Below are positions 54,615 through 62,957 of a stretch of 64,000 bases of DNA, piece by piece; the stretch's first letter is position 1, and each line of letters opens with the position of its first letter. A program made the translations under genes and the position numbers. The notes under the pieces are model-generated. The model had not been told where the DNA came from. It saw only the letters and a program-made list of their open reading frames with translations, and did no database searches. The DNA comes from Chitinophagaceae bacterium C216 (GTDB lineage: Bacteria; Bacteroidota; Bacteroidia; Chitinophagales; Chitinophagaceae), in assembly GCA_028485475.2 (NCBI GenBank), contig CP144143.1:1302001-1366000 (forward strand), read 5' to 3'.

Positions 54615-56431
54615 TCTTTTTGTGGTTCTTTATCTGTATGGAAATAATTCCATACGATTTGTGCTTTGGCTTTGCCGATTACAGGGGCCAGTTCCTCCAC
54701 ACCCTTCTGGCTAACATTTTTAACTGACCTGAATGTTTTAAGCAACATATCCGCAGTATTTTTGCCGATGCCGTTGATGCTCTCCAGCTCGTTTTTGAAA
54801 GTGCCTTTGCTGCGTTTGGCTCTGTGAAATGTCACCCCAAAGCGATGCACTTGGTCGCGAATAAATCTTATGAATTTGAGGCTGGGACTACTATACGGCA
54901 ATTTCAAAGATTCTTGGTCGCCGGGGAAAAATATTTCTTCTTCATTCTTGGCAAGGCCTATGAGGGTGATTTTTCCATGCAATTCCAGCTCTTCAATTGC
55001 TTCCATGGCTGCACCTAGCTGTCCTTTACCTCCATCGATGATGACCAGTTGGGGTAAGGGTTGTTGCTCTTCCTTCAGTCTTTTATAGCGGCGATACACG
55101 GCTTCTTTCATTGAAGCAAAGTCGTTAATCCCTTGTACGGTTTTTATATTGAAATGTCGGTAATCTTTTTTGCTAGGAACCCCGTTTTTGAAACACACCA
55201 TGGCACTTACGGGGTAGCTACCCTGAAAATTGGAATTGTCAAAACATTCAATATGTACCGGCAATTGTTGTAATTGCAAATCGGCCTGCAATTGTTCAAG
55301 TACTTTTACCTGATCTACATTGCGGTTAATTTTCAGGCGCTCTTTGTTTTTAAGTTCCTCAATGAAGTAGCCGGCATTTTTTTCCGATAGCTCAATCAGC
55401 TTTTTTCTGTCGCCGGCTTTGGGTACCACAATTTTTACATCCGATTCGGGATAATCAATAGGAATGGGTACCACAATTTCTTTGGCATCGCTATTAAAGG
55501 TGCTACGTAATCTTTCTATGGCATACACTAAAACTTCTTCAACAGGTTCGTCCAGATGCGTCTCTAGTTTGTTAGTATGCGTTTGTACAATCGTGCCATT
55601 GCGCACCATTAAAAAATTTACGTAAGCAATATCATCGTTTTTGATAATGCTGAAGACATCTTTGTCGCCACCTTTTAAGCCTGTGATGACCGTCTTTGCT
55701 TGGTAATAATCTTCGAGATACTCAATTTTCTTTTTTATTTGTTCTGCTTTCTCAAATTCCAGATTTGCTGCCAGAGCTTTCATTTCTTCTTTGAACTGCC
55801 TGATTACGGGAGCAAGGTTACCCTTGAGCAGATTTTTTACCTGACGGATATTAGCTTCATATTCTTCCTGAGATTGTAATCCCTCACATGGCCCCTTGCA
55901 ATTACCGATATGATATTCCAGACACACTTTGAATTTCTTTCGCTCTATATTCTTTGGGGTAAGATTAAGCGTGCAGGTTCGCAAGGGTATGGTTCGACGA
56001 ATGAATTCGAGTAGTTCCCTTACTTTAAAAACCGATGTATAAGGTCCCAAATATTCAGATCCGTCGTTCACCGGTTGTCTGGTGAGATACACCCTTGGAA
56101 AGGGCTCGTTTTTGATAACAATATAGGGATAACTTTTATCATCTTTTAAGCTGATATTATAACGGGGTTGAAATTCCTTAATGAGTGAGTTTTCAAGAAT
56201 AAAGGCATCCGATTCGCTATCAACAATAGTAAATTCAATTTTAGCAATGCGCTTTACCAGTTCATGAGTTTTATAGTTGGTGATGTTTTTGTTAAAATAA
56301 GAGCTCACCCGTTTGCGCAGGTTCTTGGCCTTCCCTACATAAATAATGGTGCCTGTGTTATCAAAGTATTTGTAAACGCCGGGCTGTGTGGGTATGGTCG
56401 GTGCTATTTTCGAAAATGCTTCCTGCGTCAT
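54611..56431 (-). CDS. uvrC: Excinuclease ABC subunit C
   Basis: A 606-residue UvrC. The N-terminal GIY-YIG nuclease (GVYKYFDNTGTIIYVGKAKN), UvrB-interacting UVR domain (ALAANLEFEKAEQIKKKIEY), RNase H-like second nuclease with CFDNSNFQGSYPVSAMVCF and VIDGGKGQLGAA, and the C-terminal helix-hairpin-helix (LESINGIGKNTADMLLKTF). It makes both cuts in nucleotide excision repair. A -7 box TAATTTTG lies 9-16 nt upstream on the minus strand (56440-56447). Confidence 0.97.
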   Translation of the reverse strand: MTQEAFSKIAPTIPTQPGVYKYFDNTGTIIYVGKAKNLRKRVSSYFNKNITNYKTHELVKRIAKIEFTIVDSESDAFILENSLIKEFQPRYNISLKDDKSYPYIVIKNEPFPRVYLTRQPVNDGSEYLGPYTSVFKVRELLEFIRRTIPLRTCTLNLTPKNIERKKFKVCLEYHIGNCKGPCEGLQSQEEYEANIRQVKNLLKGNLAPVIRQFKEEMKALAANLEFEKAEQIKKKIEYLEDYYQAKTVITGLKGGDKDVFSIIKNDDIAYVNFLMVRNGTIVQTHTNKLETHLDEPVEEVLVYAIERLRSTFNSDAKEIVVPIPIDYPESDVKIVVPKAGDRKKLIELSEKNAGYFIEELKNKERLKINRNVDQVKVLEQLQADLQLQQLPVHIECFDNSNFQGSYPVSAMVCFKNGVPSKKDYRHFNIKTVQGINDFASMKEAVYRRYKRLKEEQQPLPQLVIIDGGKGQLGAAMEAIEELELHGKITLIGLAKNEEEIFFPGDQESLKLPYSSPSLKFIRFIRDQVHRFGVTFHRAKRSKGTFKNELESINGIGKNTADMLLKTFRSVKNVSQKGVEELAPVIGKAKAQIVWNYFHTDKEPQKD

Positions 56432-56474
56432 AAGAATGGCAAAATTACAAACTATTATGGAGCTACTGTATAAA

Positions 56475-56508
56475 GAAAAATCTCACAAGGCCAATGCCTG
56501 TGAGATTT
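56475..56508 (-). terminator. Terminator after gpmI
   Basis: AAATCTCACA and TGTGAGATTT form a 10-bp stem with an inner GGC-CAAT-GCC extension. On the minus strand it is followed by TTTTTC, ending the gpmI transcript. Confidence 0.85.
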
Positions 56509-56534
56509 AACTTTAGTATAAACGATATTAATTA

Positions 56535-58085
56535 TTAGTAGTTGATGGTAGCGGGATCTACCAATACATCACCATTCATTTCTGCAGGTATGGTCAGTTT
56601 CATGAAGGTGAGAATAGTAGGAGCGATATCGCCTAATTTACCTTCCTTAATAGTTCCGCGCCATTGATTATCGATAATGAACAGAGGTACCGGATTCAGG
56701 GTGTGTGCTGTGTTAGGGCTGCCGTCTTCATTAATCATGTAGTCGGAATTACCATGATCGGCTGTGAGGAAGATGACATAGTCCTGTTTTAGTGCTTCGG
56801 TTACGATTTGCTCCACACATTTATCCACGGTTTCAACTGCTTTCACCGCCGCTTCGAAAACGCCTGTATGTCCCACCATATCTGCGTTAGCAAAGTTCAA
56901 ACAGATGAAATCGGCAGTCTGATTTTTAATTTCTTCTAGAATGGCTTCGGTCAGTTCGTAAGCACTCATTTCGGGCTTCAAGTCGTAGGTAGCTACCTTA
57001 GGAGAGGGTTTTAAGATTCTGGTTTCTCCTTCAAATGGTTGTTCACGGCCCCCGCTGAAGAAGAAGGTTACATGCGGATATTTTTCGGTTTCCGCAATGC
57101 GGATTTGTTTCAGGCCGTTAGCGGCAATCACTTCTCCCAAAGTATTGGTAATATCTTCATTTTTGAAGATAGTATGTACGCCCACGAATTTGTGGTCGTA
57201 TACTGTCATGGTGGTATAATCCAGATTCAGTTTTTTCATGCCGAACTCGTCATTATCGGCCTGGGTTAATACTTCGGTAATCTCGCGACAACGGTCTGTA
57301 CGGAAGTTGAAACACAGCACATGATCTCCGTCTTTAATTGTTGCAACAGGAGTATTGTCTGCATTTACGATGACAGTAGGAAGAATAAACTCGTCAGTAA
57401 TGTTTTCGTCGTAGCTACGCTTCACGGCTTCTACTGCGCTAGTAGCGGTAGGGCCATCACCTTTCACCAATACATCATATGCTTTTTTAACACGTTCCCA
57501 ACGTTTGTCGCGATCCATGGCATAATAACGCCCGCTCACAGAAGCGATTTTTCCAATACCTATTTTGTCGATATGGTTTTGTAGTTCTTCGATAAATTGT
57601 AAACCACTTTTGGGATCTGTGTCACGCCCGTCGGTAAAGGCATGCACATATACTTCGTTGAGTCCTGCTTCTTTGCTGATATCTAACAGCGCTTTTAGGT
57701 GATTGATGTGTGAGTGTACACCACCGTCGCTCACAAGTCCCATCAGGTGCAACGGTTTATTATTGGCTTTGGCTGTTTGCAGGGTACGTACCATTTCTGG
57801 ATTGTTAGCGAGTTCGCCGGTACGGATGGCCACATTGATGCGCTGCAGTTCTTGATAAACAATACGTCCGGCGCCCAGATTTAAATGTCCTACTTCTGAG
57901 TTCCCCATCTGTCCCTCAGGCAAACCTACCAGCTCGCCAAAAGTAGTAAGGGTAGTATTGGGATATTTGTTGTACAAAGAATTGGTAAAGGGAACATTTG
58001 CATTTTGAATTGCATCTGCATTTGCAACTTTTCCTAGTCCCCATCCGTCCATTATAATAAGGATCGCTTTCTTTTGTTTCGACAT
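56535..58085 (-). CDS. gpmI: 2,3-bisphosphoglycerate-independent phosphoglycerate mutase
   Basis: A 516-residue iPGM. Motifs: ILIIMDGWGLG at the start, the phosphoserine block MGNSEVGHLNLGAGRIVYQE, HAFTDGRDTDPKSG, VSGRYYAMDRDKRWERVKKA, and metal ligands in NFANADMVGHTGVF and LTADHGNSDYM. It interconverts 3- and 2-phosphoglycerate with two Mn ions. Full length and intact. Confidence 0.97.
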   Translation of the reverse strand: MSKQKKAILIIMDGWGLGKVANADAIQNANVPFTNSLYNKYPNTTLTTFGELVGLPEGQMGNSEVGHLNLGAGRIVYQELQRINVAIRTGELANNPEMVRTLQTAKANNKPLHLMGLVSDGGVHSHINHLKALLDISKEAGLNEVYVHAFTDGRDTDPKSGLQFIEELQNHIDKIGIGKIASVSGRYYAMDRDKRWERVKKAYDVLVKGDGPTATSAVEAVKRSYDENITDEFILPTVIVNADNTPVATIKDGDHVLCFNFRTDRCREITEVLTQADNDEFGMKKLNLDYTTMTVYDHKFVGVHTIFKNEDITNTLGEVIAANGLKQIRIAETEKYPHVTFFFSGGREQPFEGETRILKPSPKVATYDLKPEMSAYELTEAILEEIKNQTADFICLNFANADMVGHTGVFEAAVKAVETVDKCVEQIVTEALKQDYVIFLTADHGNSDYMINEDGSPNTAHTLNPVPLFIIDNQWRGTIKEGKLGDIAPTILTFMKLTIPAEMNGDVLVDPATINY

Positions 58086-58232
58086 TTCTTTAATTTGTTG
58101 ACTATCAGTAAATTAATATTTTTGATGCTCAAAAAATCCCGTAAAGGTAAAAAATGATATCGGAACAAAGAAAGATAGAAACTAGGTAATTTGGCATATT
58201 TTTGGTCAAGATGATATAAAATGATGCGTGAA

Positions 58233-58622
58233 ATGAAAAAGATATTGCATTTTCTATTTGTGGCTTCAACAATGTTCATTACTTCAACGGTATGCGCACA
58301 AAGTATTGATGGAGTGGTGGCTGGTTTAAAAAAAGGCGATGCAGTACAAGTAGTAAGTAATGCAAACGGTAATTTTTCTCTTGCTATACTGGATAAAAAA
58401 AATACGTATAGTAAAGATCAGGCTCAGCAAATCATTAAAGACTTTTTCGGTAAGAATTCGGTAAAAGGTTTCGATGTAAAGCATAAAGGTAGCTCTCCAA
58501 GCGGTCAGTACGCTATTGGTACGCTGGTTACTTCTGGAGGAAATTATAGAGTGAATATTTTTATGAAGAAAGAGGGTGGTCGGGAAGTAATTAAAGAGCT
58601 GCGTTTTCAGCTCATCGAATAA
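58233..58622 (+). CDS. DUF4783 family secreted protein
   Basis: A 129-residue protein from ATG 58233 (MKKILHFLFVASTMFITSTV, cut near CAQ); ATG 58221 adds four residues. The mature part (SIDGVVAGLKKGDAVQVVSN, YSKDQAQQIIKDFFGKN, GSSPSGQYAIGTLVTSGGNY) is the single NTF2-like domain of DUF4783, conserved in Bacteroidota. Function unknown; periplasmic. Preceded by a -7 box TATTTTTG (58197-58204). Confidence 0.85.
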   Translation: MKKILHFLFVASTMFITSTVCAQSIDGVVAGLKKGDAVQVVSNANGNFSLAILDKKNTYSKDQAQQIIKDFFGKNSVKGFDVKHKGSSPSGQYAIGTLVTSGGNYRVNIFMKKEGGREVIKELRFQLIE

Positions 58623-58641
58623 AGCGTTTTGAAAAATGTAT

Positions 58642-58668
58642 AAGGCCTCTCAATCGAGAGGCCTTTTT
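58642..58668 (+). terminator. Terminator after the DUF4783 gene
   Basis: AAGGCCTCTC-AATC-GAGAGGCCTT followed by TTT. Confidence 0.92.
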
Positions 58669-58759
58669 GTTAGCCGTAGGACAAAGGGGTAGGTGGCATA
58701 ATAGCTAAAGCCCTATATTTGTTAAGTACTGTGGTATTTGATGTAGGTGTGAGAGAACA

Positions 58760-59641
58760 ATGTTTTTAAAGTATAATCAGATGGATTTGCAGTTTCGGCA
58801 AAAATTGGAGCAGCTTGTAAAAGCAGCACTTGAAGAAGATATTGGTAACGGGGATCATTCCTCGCTTTCTTGCATTAGTGCTAATGAAAAGGGTAGGGCA
58901 GAATTGAAAATAAAGCAGGATGGTATTCTGGCAGGTGTAGAGGTGGCGCGTTTTATTTTTGAATATAGAGAACCTGGGTGTCAGTTTACTGCTTTTAAGA
59001 AAGACGGCGACAGTATGAAGGCTGGTGACAAGGCTTTTGAAATTGCGGCTCATGAGCATACCATTTTGGCTTGTGAGCGGCTGGTGCTCAATTGTATGCA
59101 GCGAATGAGTGGTATTGCTACCTTAACCCGCCAGTATGCTGACAAGTTACGGCCTTATAAAACAAAACTGCTGGATACGCGCAAAACCACTCCCAATTTC
59201 AGGTTGCTGGAAAAAGAAGCCGTGCGCATTGGTGGTGGTGTAAATCACCGTTTCGGTTTATACGATATGATAATGCTGAAGGATAATCATATTGACTATG
59301 CGGGAGGAATAGAAAAGGCCATCCACAGAGCGTATCAATATGTACAGGAGAATAATCTAAACATTAAAATAGAAGTAGAAACCCGAACGCTTGACGATGT
59401 AAAGAAAGTGCTGAAAGTGGGGGTGGGAAAGGTTTTTCGAGTGATGCTGGACAACTACACCCCTGCACAGATAACAGAAGCATTGAAGATTATTGATGGT
59501 GTTTTCGAAACCGAAGCTAGCGGAGGCATCAATTTAGATACGATTGAAAGCTATGCAGCAACCGGAGTAGACTATGTGAGCGTGGGCGGATTGATACATC
59601 AAGCGCGTAGTCTCGATTTGAGTTTAAAAGCCATTGTATAG
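58760..59641 (+). CDS. nadC: Nicotinate-nucleotide pyrophosphorylase (quinolinate phosphoribosyltransferase)
   Basis: A 293-residue NadC, which makes nicotinate mononucleotide from quinolinate and PRPP. Motifs: EEDIGNGDHSSLS, ERLVLNCMQRMSGIAT, KLLDTRKTTPNFRLLEKEAV, GGGVNHRFGLYDMIMLKDNH, IEVETRTLDD and EASGGINLDTIESYA. The second Met at 58781 is an alternative start. It heads a run of small codirectional genes to 60452. Confidence 0.95.
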   Translation: MFLKYNQMDLQFRQKLEQLVKAALEEDIGNGDHSSLSCISANEKGRAELKIKQDGILAGVEVARFIFEYREPGCQFTAFKKDGDSMKAGDKAFEIAAHEHTILACERLVLNCMQRMSGIATLTRQYADKLRPYKTKLLDTRKTTPNFRLLEKEAVRIGGGVNHRFGLYDMIMLKDNHIDYAGGIEKAIHRAYQYVQENNLNIKIEVETRTLDDVKKVLKVGVGKVFRVMLDNYTPAQITEALKIIDGVFETEASGGINLDTIESYAATGVDYVSVGGLIHQARSLDLSLKAIV

Positions 59642-59665
59642 CCGCTAAAACTAAAATCATAACGT

Positions 59666-60007
59666 ATGTCAAAGAAAAAATCAAATGGCCCTTTTGTATA
59701 TAGTACCGATCCCAACTTCCAATTTCAGGATGAACACGAAGAGGCAGAAACGTTACCTCCCAGTGCACAAAAACTGCGTATACAATTAGAAACCAAGCAT
59801 AGGGGGGGTAAAACAGCCAGTGTGATTAAAGGTTTTGTAGGTACGCAAGCTGATTTAGAAAGTCTGGCCAAAAAGCTAAAATCTTATTGCGGTACAGGCG
59901 GATCAGCAAAGGATGGTGAAATTATCATTCAGGGCGATCATCGCGATAAAATATTACAGTGGTTGCAACAACAGGGATATACCAACACTAAAAAGAGCGG
60001 CGGCTAA
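59666..60007 (+). CDS. SUI1/eIF1-like translation factor (YciH family)
   Basis: A 113-residue protein. C-terminal SUI1 fold: RGGKTASVIKGFVGTQADLE, LAKKLKSYCGTGGSAKDGEI and IQGDHRDKILQWLQQQGY. The N-terminal 30 residues are acidic and unstructured (FQDEHEEAETLPPS). Bacterial homologues can discriminate start codons; a physiological role is unclear. Lies 24 bp after nadC. Confidence 0.92.
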   Translation: MSKKKSNGPFVYSTDPNFQFQDEHEEAETLPPSAQKLRIQLETKHRGGKTASVIKGFVGTQADLESLAKKLKSYCGTGGSAKDGEIIIQGDHRDKILQWLQQQGYTNTKKSGG

Positions 60008-60065
60008 CACTGTATAATTTTTTCAGTTATTTGTTATTTCCGTATTTTTACTAAAACCCTTTCTC

Positions 60066-60452
60066 ATGAGCAACATGATTTCAGCCGGGATAATGGTAAA
60101 CGTGGAGGTATTCTATCAACCGGAGTATAGCAATCCTTTGCAAAGCGAATACATGTTTGCTTATCGTATCACTCTCGAAAATTATAATTCCTATCCTGTG
60201 CAGCTATTGCGTCGCAAGTGGCATATATTCGATAGCAACGGTTTGTATAGAGAGGTGGAAGGCGAAGGTGTTGTGGGAGTGCAGCCTGTATTGCATCCCG
60301 GTGAAAGCTATCAGTATATGAGTGGGTGTAACTTAAATACTGATATGGGCAAAATGAAGGGTTTTTATGAAATGGAAAATCTAGACACTAAAAAGAAATT
60401 TCAGGTAATCATTCCCGAATTTGAAATGATTGCGCCTGCTAAGGCCAACTAA
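60066..60452 (+). CDS. apaG: ApaG-family protein
   Basis: A 128-residue single-domain ApaG (FN3-like beta sandwich): GIMVNVEVFYQPEYSNPLQS, FAYRITLENYNSYPVQLLRR, WHIFDSNGLYREVEGEGVVG, VLHPGESYQYMSGCNL. Linked in some bacteria to Co2+/Mg2+ handling; the biochemical role is not known. Spaced 58 bp after the SUI1 gene. Confidence 0.92.
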   Translation: MSNMISAGIMVNVEVFYQPEYSNPLQSEYMFAYRITLENYNSYPVQLLRRKWHIFDSNGLYREVEGEGVVGVQPVLHPGESYQYMSGCNLNTDMGKMKGFYEMENLDTKKKFQVIIPEFEMIAPAKAN

Positions 60453-60514
60453 CTTCTATTGCTTCCTTGTTTCTTTTTCAACAGATTGTAAAAGGCAAAA
60501 AAGTTTTCATTTTT

Positions 60515-60553
60515 TTACTAAAAATATTAGTAATATTGTGCTAATTATTTTAG
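60515..60553 (+). promoter_or_regulatory. Tandem operator-like repeats upstream of the RNA ligase-like gene
   Basis: A perfect palindrome TTACTAA-N5-TTAGTAA (60515-60533) and, 23 bp further, CTAA-N5-TTAG (60541-60553). Both share CTAA-N5-TTAG with the same spacer, about two helical turns apart, ending 15 nt before the ATG at 60569. This looks like two sites for one dimeric repressor. Confidence 0.5.
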
Positions 60554-60568
60554 TAAAAACCAACTTTT

Positions 60569-61180
60569 ATGTCATCTCATACCCCCTACATACAGCCCTC
60601 TAATCCATACGAATATCTGCTGTTGATAGAACCTCGAGAGGATTTGGCAGATGATATTATGGCAATCAAAAAAGAATTTAGTGAGAAGTACCAAGCCCCC
60701 CAAGCGGTGAGTAGCAAACCGCATATTACATTGGTGAGCTTTACACAGTATATGGCTTTTGAAAGCCGCATCCGACAGCGGTTTCGGCAAATTGCAACCG
60801 AAAGGGCCCCCATGCTAATTGAGTTAGAGGGTTTTGGCTCTTTTCCTACTCACACTCTTTTCATTAAAGTAACAACAAGGACTACGGTACAAAATCTAGT
60901 AACAAAACTGAGAACACAGGTACAGTCGCTCCTCAAGCCGGATAAGGAGCATAAGCCTCATTTCATCATGGAACCTCATATTACCATAGCACGCAGGCTT
61001 AAACCTTGGCAATATGAGAAAAGTTGGAGCGAATATAATACACGCTCATTTTCAGCCAAGTTTATGGCAAATCATATGGTATTGCTACGCAAACAAGCAG
61101 ATGGAGAGAGGTTCACATTTGTGGAGCGATTTGAGTTTATGAATATGCCTGTAAGTGCCACGCAGGCGATGTTGTTTTAA
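60569..61180 (+). CDS. 2'-5' RNA ligase/LigT-like phosphodiesterase family protein
   Basis: A 203-residue 2H phosphoesterase-fold protein. The two His motifs are KPHITLVSFTQY and EPHITIARRLKP (H-x-T/S). The family ligates or cuts 2',5'-linked RNA or cyclic phosphates. It precedes the radical SAM gene by 29 bp and probably shares its transcript and operator. Confidence 0.85.
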   Translation: MSSHTPYIQPSNPYEYLLLIEPREDLADDIMAIKKEFSEKYQAPQAVSSKPHITLVSFTQYMAFESRIRQRFRQIATERAPMLIELEGFGSFPTHTLFIKVTTRTTVQNLVTKLRTQVQSLLKPDKEHKPHFIMEPHITIARRLKPWQYEKSWSEYNTRSFSAKFMANHMVLLRKQADGERFTFVERFEFMNMPVSATQAMLF

Positions 61181-61209
61181 TACATGTTGTTATTACGAAA
61201 ACAAGGACT

Positions 61210-62319
61210 ATGCAAAAGCAATTACAACAAGATCACTTTAAGGTGACTGCTATTAAAAAAGGCGAGGAACATACCTACCTGCAGGGACGAGGTGCACAGT
61301 TCAACACGCGCAATCGATTCTTAAAAAACGAGCAAGTGAGGGAGCATATAGAAGCAATTGATAGCTGGGAGGAAGAAAATATCGCTACTCAGTATATCGA
61401 GCAACAAGCGAAGACGATAGTGAATAAAGTGGAAAGTCCTGATGTGGGGATGTCGTACAGTATGAATGCGTATGCCGGATGTGAACATGGGTGTATCTAC
61501 TGTTATGCACGCAATGCGCATGAGTATTGGGGATATAGTGCAGGATTGGATTTTGAGCGAAAGATTATTGTTAAGATAAATGCGCCTCAATTGTTGCGCA
61601 AACAGCTCATGCATCCCAAATGGGAGGTAATGCCCATCATGTTAAGCGGCAATACCGATTGCTATCAACCTGCAGAGCGTAAGTATCGTTTGACGCGCGG
61701 ACTGCTGGAAGTGTGTAATGAGTTCAATCAGCCTGTAGGGATTCTAACTAAAAACTCAGCCATACTAAATGATAAAGATATTCTTCAAGAATTAGCCCGA
61801 AAGAACCTGGTGCGCGCCATGGTTTCTATCACATCTTTTAATGAAGAGCTCAGAAGGGTGATGGAGCCTAGAACGGCTACTGCTGTACAGCGTTTACGCG
61901 TGATTGAAGAGTTAAGTAAGGCAGGAGTAAGGATGGGTATTATGATGGGGCCTATGATTCCGGGGTTGAACGAACATGAAATGCAGCGTATTATGAAAGC
62001 GGCTGCTGATGCGGGCGCTACATTTACGGCCTATACATTTATAAGACTGAATGGTGCAATTAAATTTTTATTTCGCGACTGGCTTTATAAGAACTTTCCG
62101 GATCGAGCAGACAGAGTATGGCATCTAATAGAGCAAAGCCATGACGGTCAGGTGAATGACAGCCGCTGGGGTTTGCGTATGCGCGGTGAAGGAGCCATTG
62201 CAGAAATGGTTGCGCAACAATACGTCAAATATGGTAAAATGTATCATATGAATGAGGAGCGTATAGGATTGGATACAACCATTTTCAGAAGGCCTGGACA
62301 GCAGATGGCTTTATTTTAA
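61210..62319 (+). CDS. Radical SAM protein, PA0069/SplB-like family
   Basis: A 369-residue radical SAM protein. Cluster motif CEHGCIYCYARN (CX3CX2C), then HEYWGYSAGLDFERKI, MLSGNTDCYQPAERKYRLTR, and RAMVSITSFNEELRRVMEPR. Related to spore photoproduct lyase (SplB), but the PA0069 family has no assigned reaction. The N-terminus has GRGAQFNTRNRF as in that family. Linked to the 2H phosphoesterase gene, behind a tandem operator-like repeat. Confidence 0.88.
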   Translation: MQKQLQQDHFKVTAIKKGEEHTYLQGRGAQFNTRNRFLKNEQVREHIEAIDSWEEENIATQYIEQQAKTIVNKVESPDVGMSYSMNAYAGCEHGCIYCYARNAHEYWGYSAGLDFERKIIVKINAPQLLRKQLMHPKWEVMPIMLSGNTDCYQPAERKYRLTRGLLEVCNEFNQPVGILTKNSAILNDKDILQELARKNLVRAMVSITSFNEELRRVMEPRTATAVQRLRVIEELSKAGVRMGIMMGPMIPGLNEHEMQRIMKAAADAGATFTAYTFIRLNGAIKFLFRDWLYKNFPDRADRVWHLIEQSHDGQVNDSRWGLRMRGEGAIAEMVAQQYVKYGKMYHMNEERIGLDTTIFRRPGQQMALF

Positions 62320-62397
62320 GATAAGACATGGGACGGATGTTTAATCTCAATTAATAATTTTATATATTTATAGAATAGTTTCGGTATTGTGTGCTTC

Positions 62398-62413
62398 ATT
62401 CACAATTGTGAAT
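62398..62413. promoter_or_regulatory. Perfect 16-bp palindrome upstream of the YkuK-like gene
   Basis: ATTCACAATTGTGAAT is a perfect palindrome 54 bp before the ATG at 62468, in the otherwise empty stretch 62320-62467. It is a candidate operator. Confidence 0.45.
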
Positions 62414-62467
62414 AAAATTACTTGCTTTTTAGAAGGATAAATAATAACGTTGTGAAACACTAGTTCC

Positions 62468-62956
62468 ATGCAACATCATACAAAACAATGGAGGAAGTTG
62501 ACGGGCGAGTACCTAACCAACTATCTTGAGGATGAGGTGCTGGGCGTAATTCTTCGTGAAAAAGAGCAGGGGCACTCGCTAAAGGTTTGCATTGGCACAG
62601 ACAGTCAGGTAAAAGGCACGTTTACCGAATTTGCAACAGCCATTGTATTCATACGCAAGGGTAAGGGTGGTTTTATGTACCTTAATAATGAAACCACTCA
62701 AGAGAAAATGACCATTAAACAGCGTATGATGACAGAAGTATCCCGAAGTATCGAAGTGGCTTACCGTCTCTGTGATTTGTTCACCAGCCACAACATTGAC
62801 ATGGAGGTGCATGTGGATATCAACACTAACCCTATTTACAAGAGCAATGATGCATTGAAGGAGGCGATAGGGTATATTTCCGGTATGGGTTTCAATTTTA
62901 AAGTGAAACCTGAGGCTTTTGCCAGTTCCTGCTGTGCCAATAAAGTAGTACAGTAA
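62468..62956 (+). CDS. YkuK-family RNase H-like protein
   Basis: A 162-residue protein of the YkuK family (RNase H-like fold): LKVCIGTDSQVKG with the metal-binding Asp, FATAIVFIRKGKGGFMYL, and VHVDINTNPIYKSNDALKEA. Probable nuclease-like activity not established. It ends one base from the convergent DUF1015 gene. Confidence 0.85.
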   Translation: MQHHTKQWRKLTGEYLTNYLEDEVLGVILREKEQGHSLKVCIGTDSQVKGTFTEFATAIVFIRKGKGGFMYLNNETTQEKMTIKQRMMTEVSRSIEVAYRLCDLFTSHNIDMEVHVDINTNPIYKSNDALKEAIGYISGMGFNFKVKPEAFASSCCANKVVQ

Positions 62957-62957
62957 C

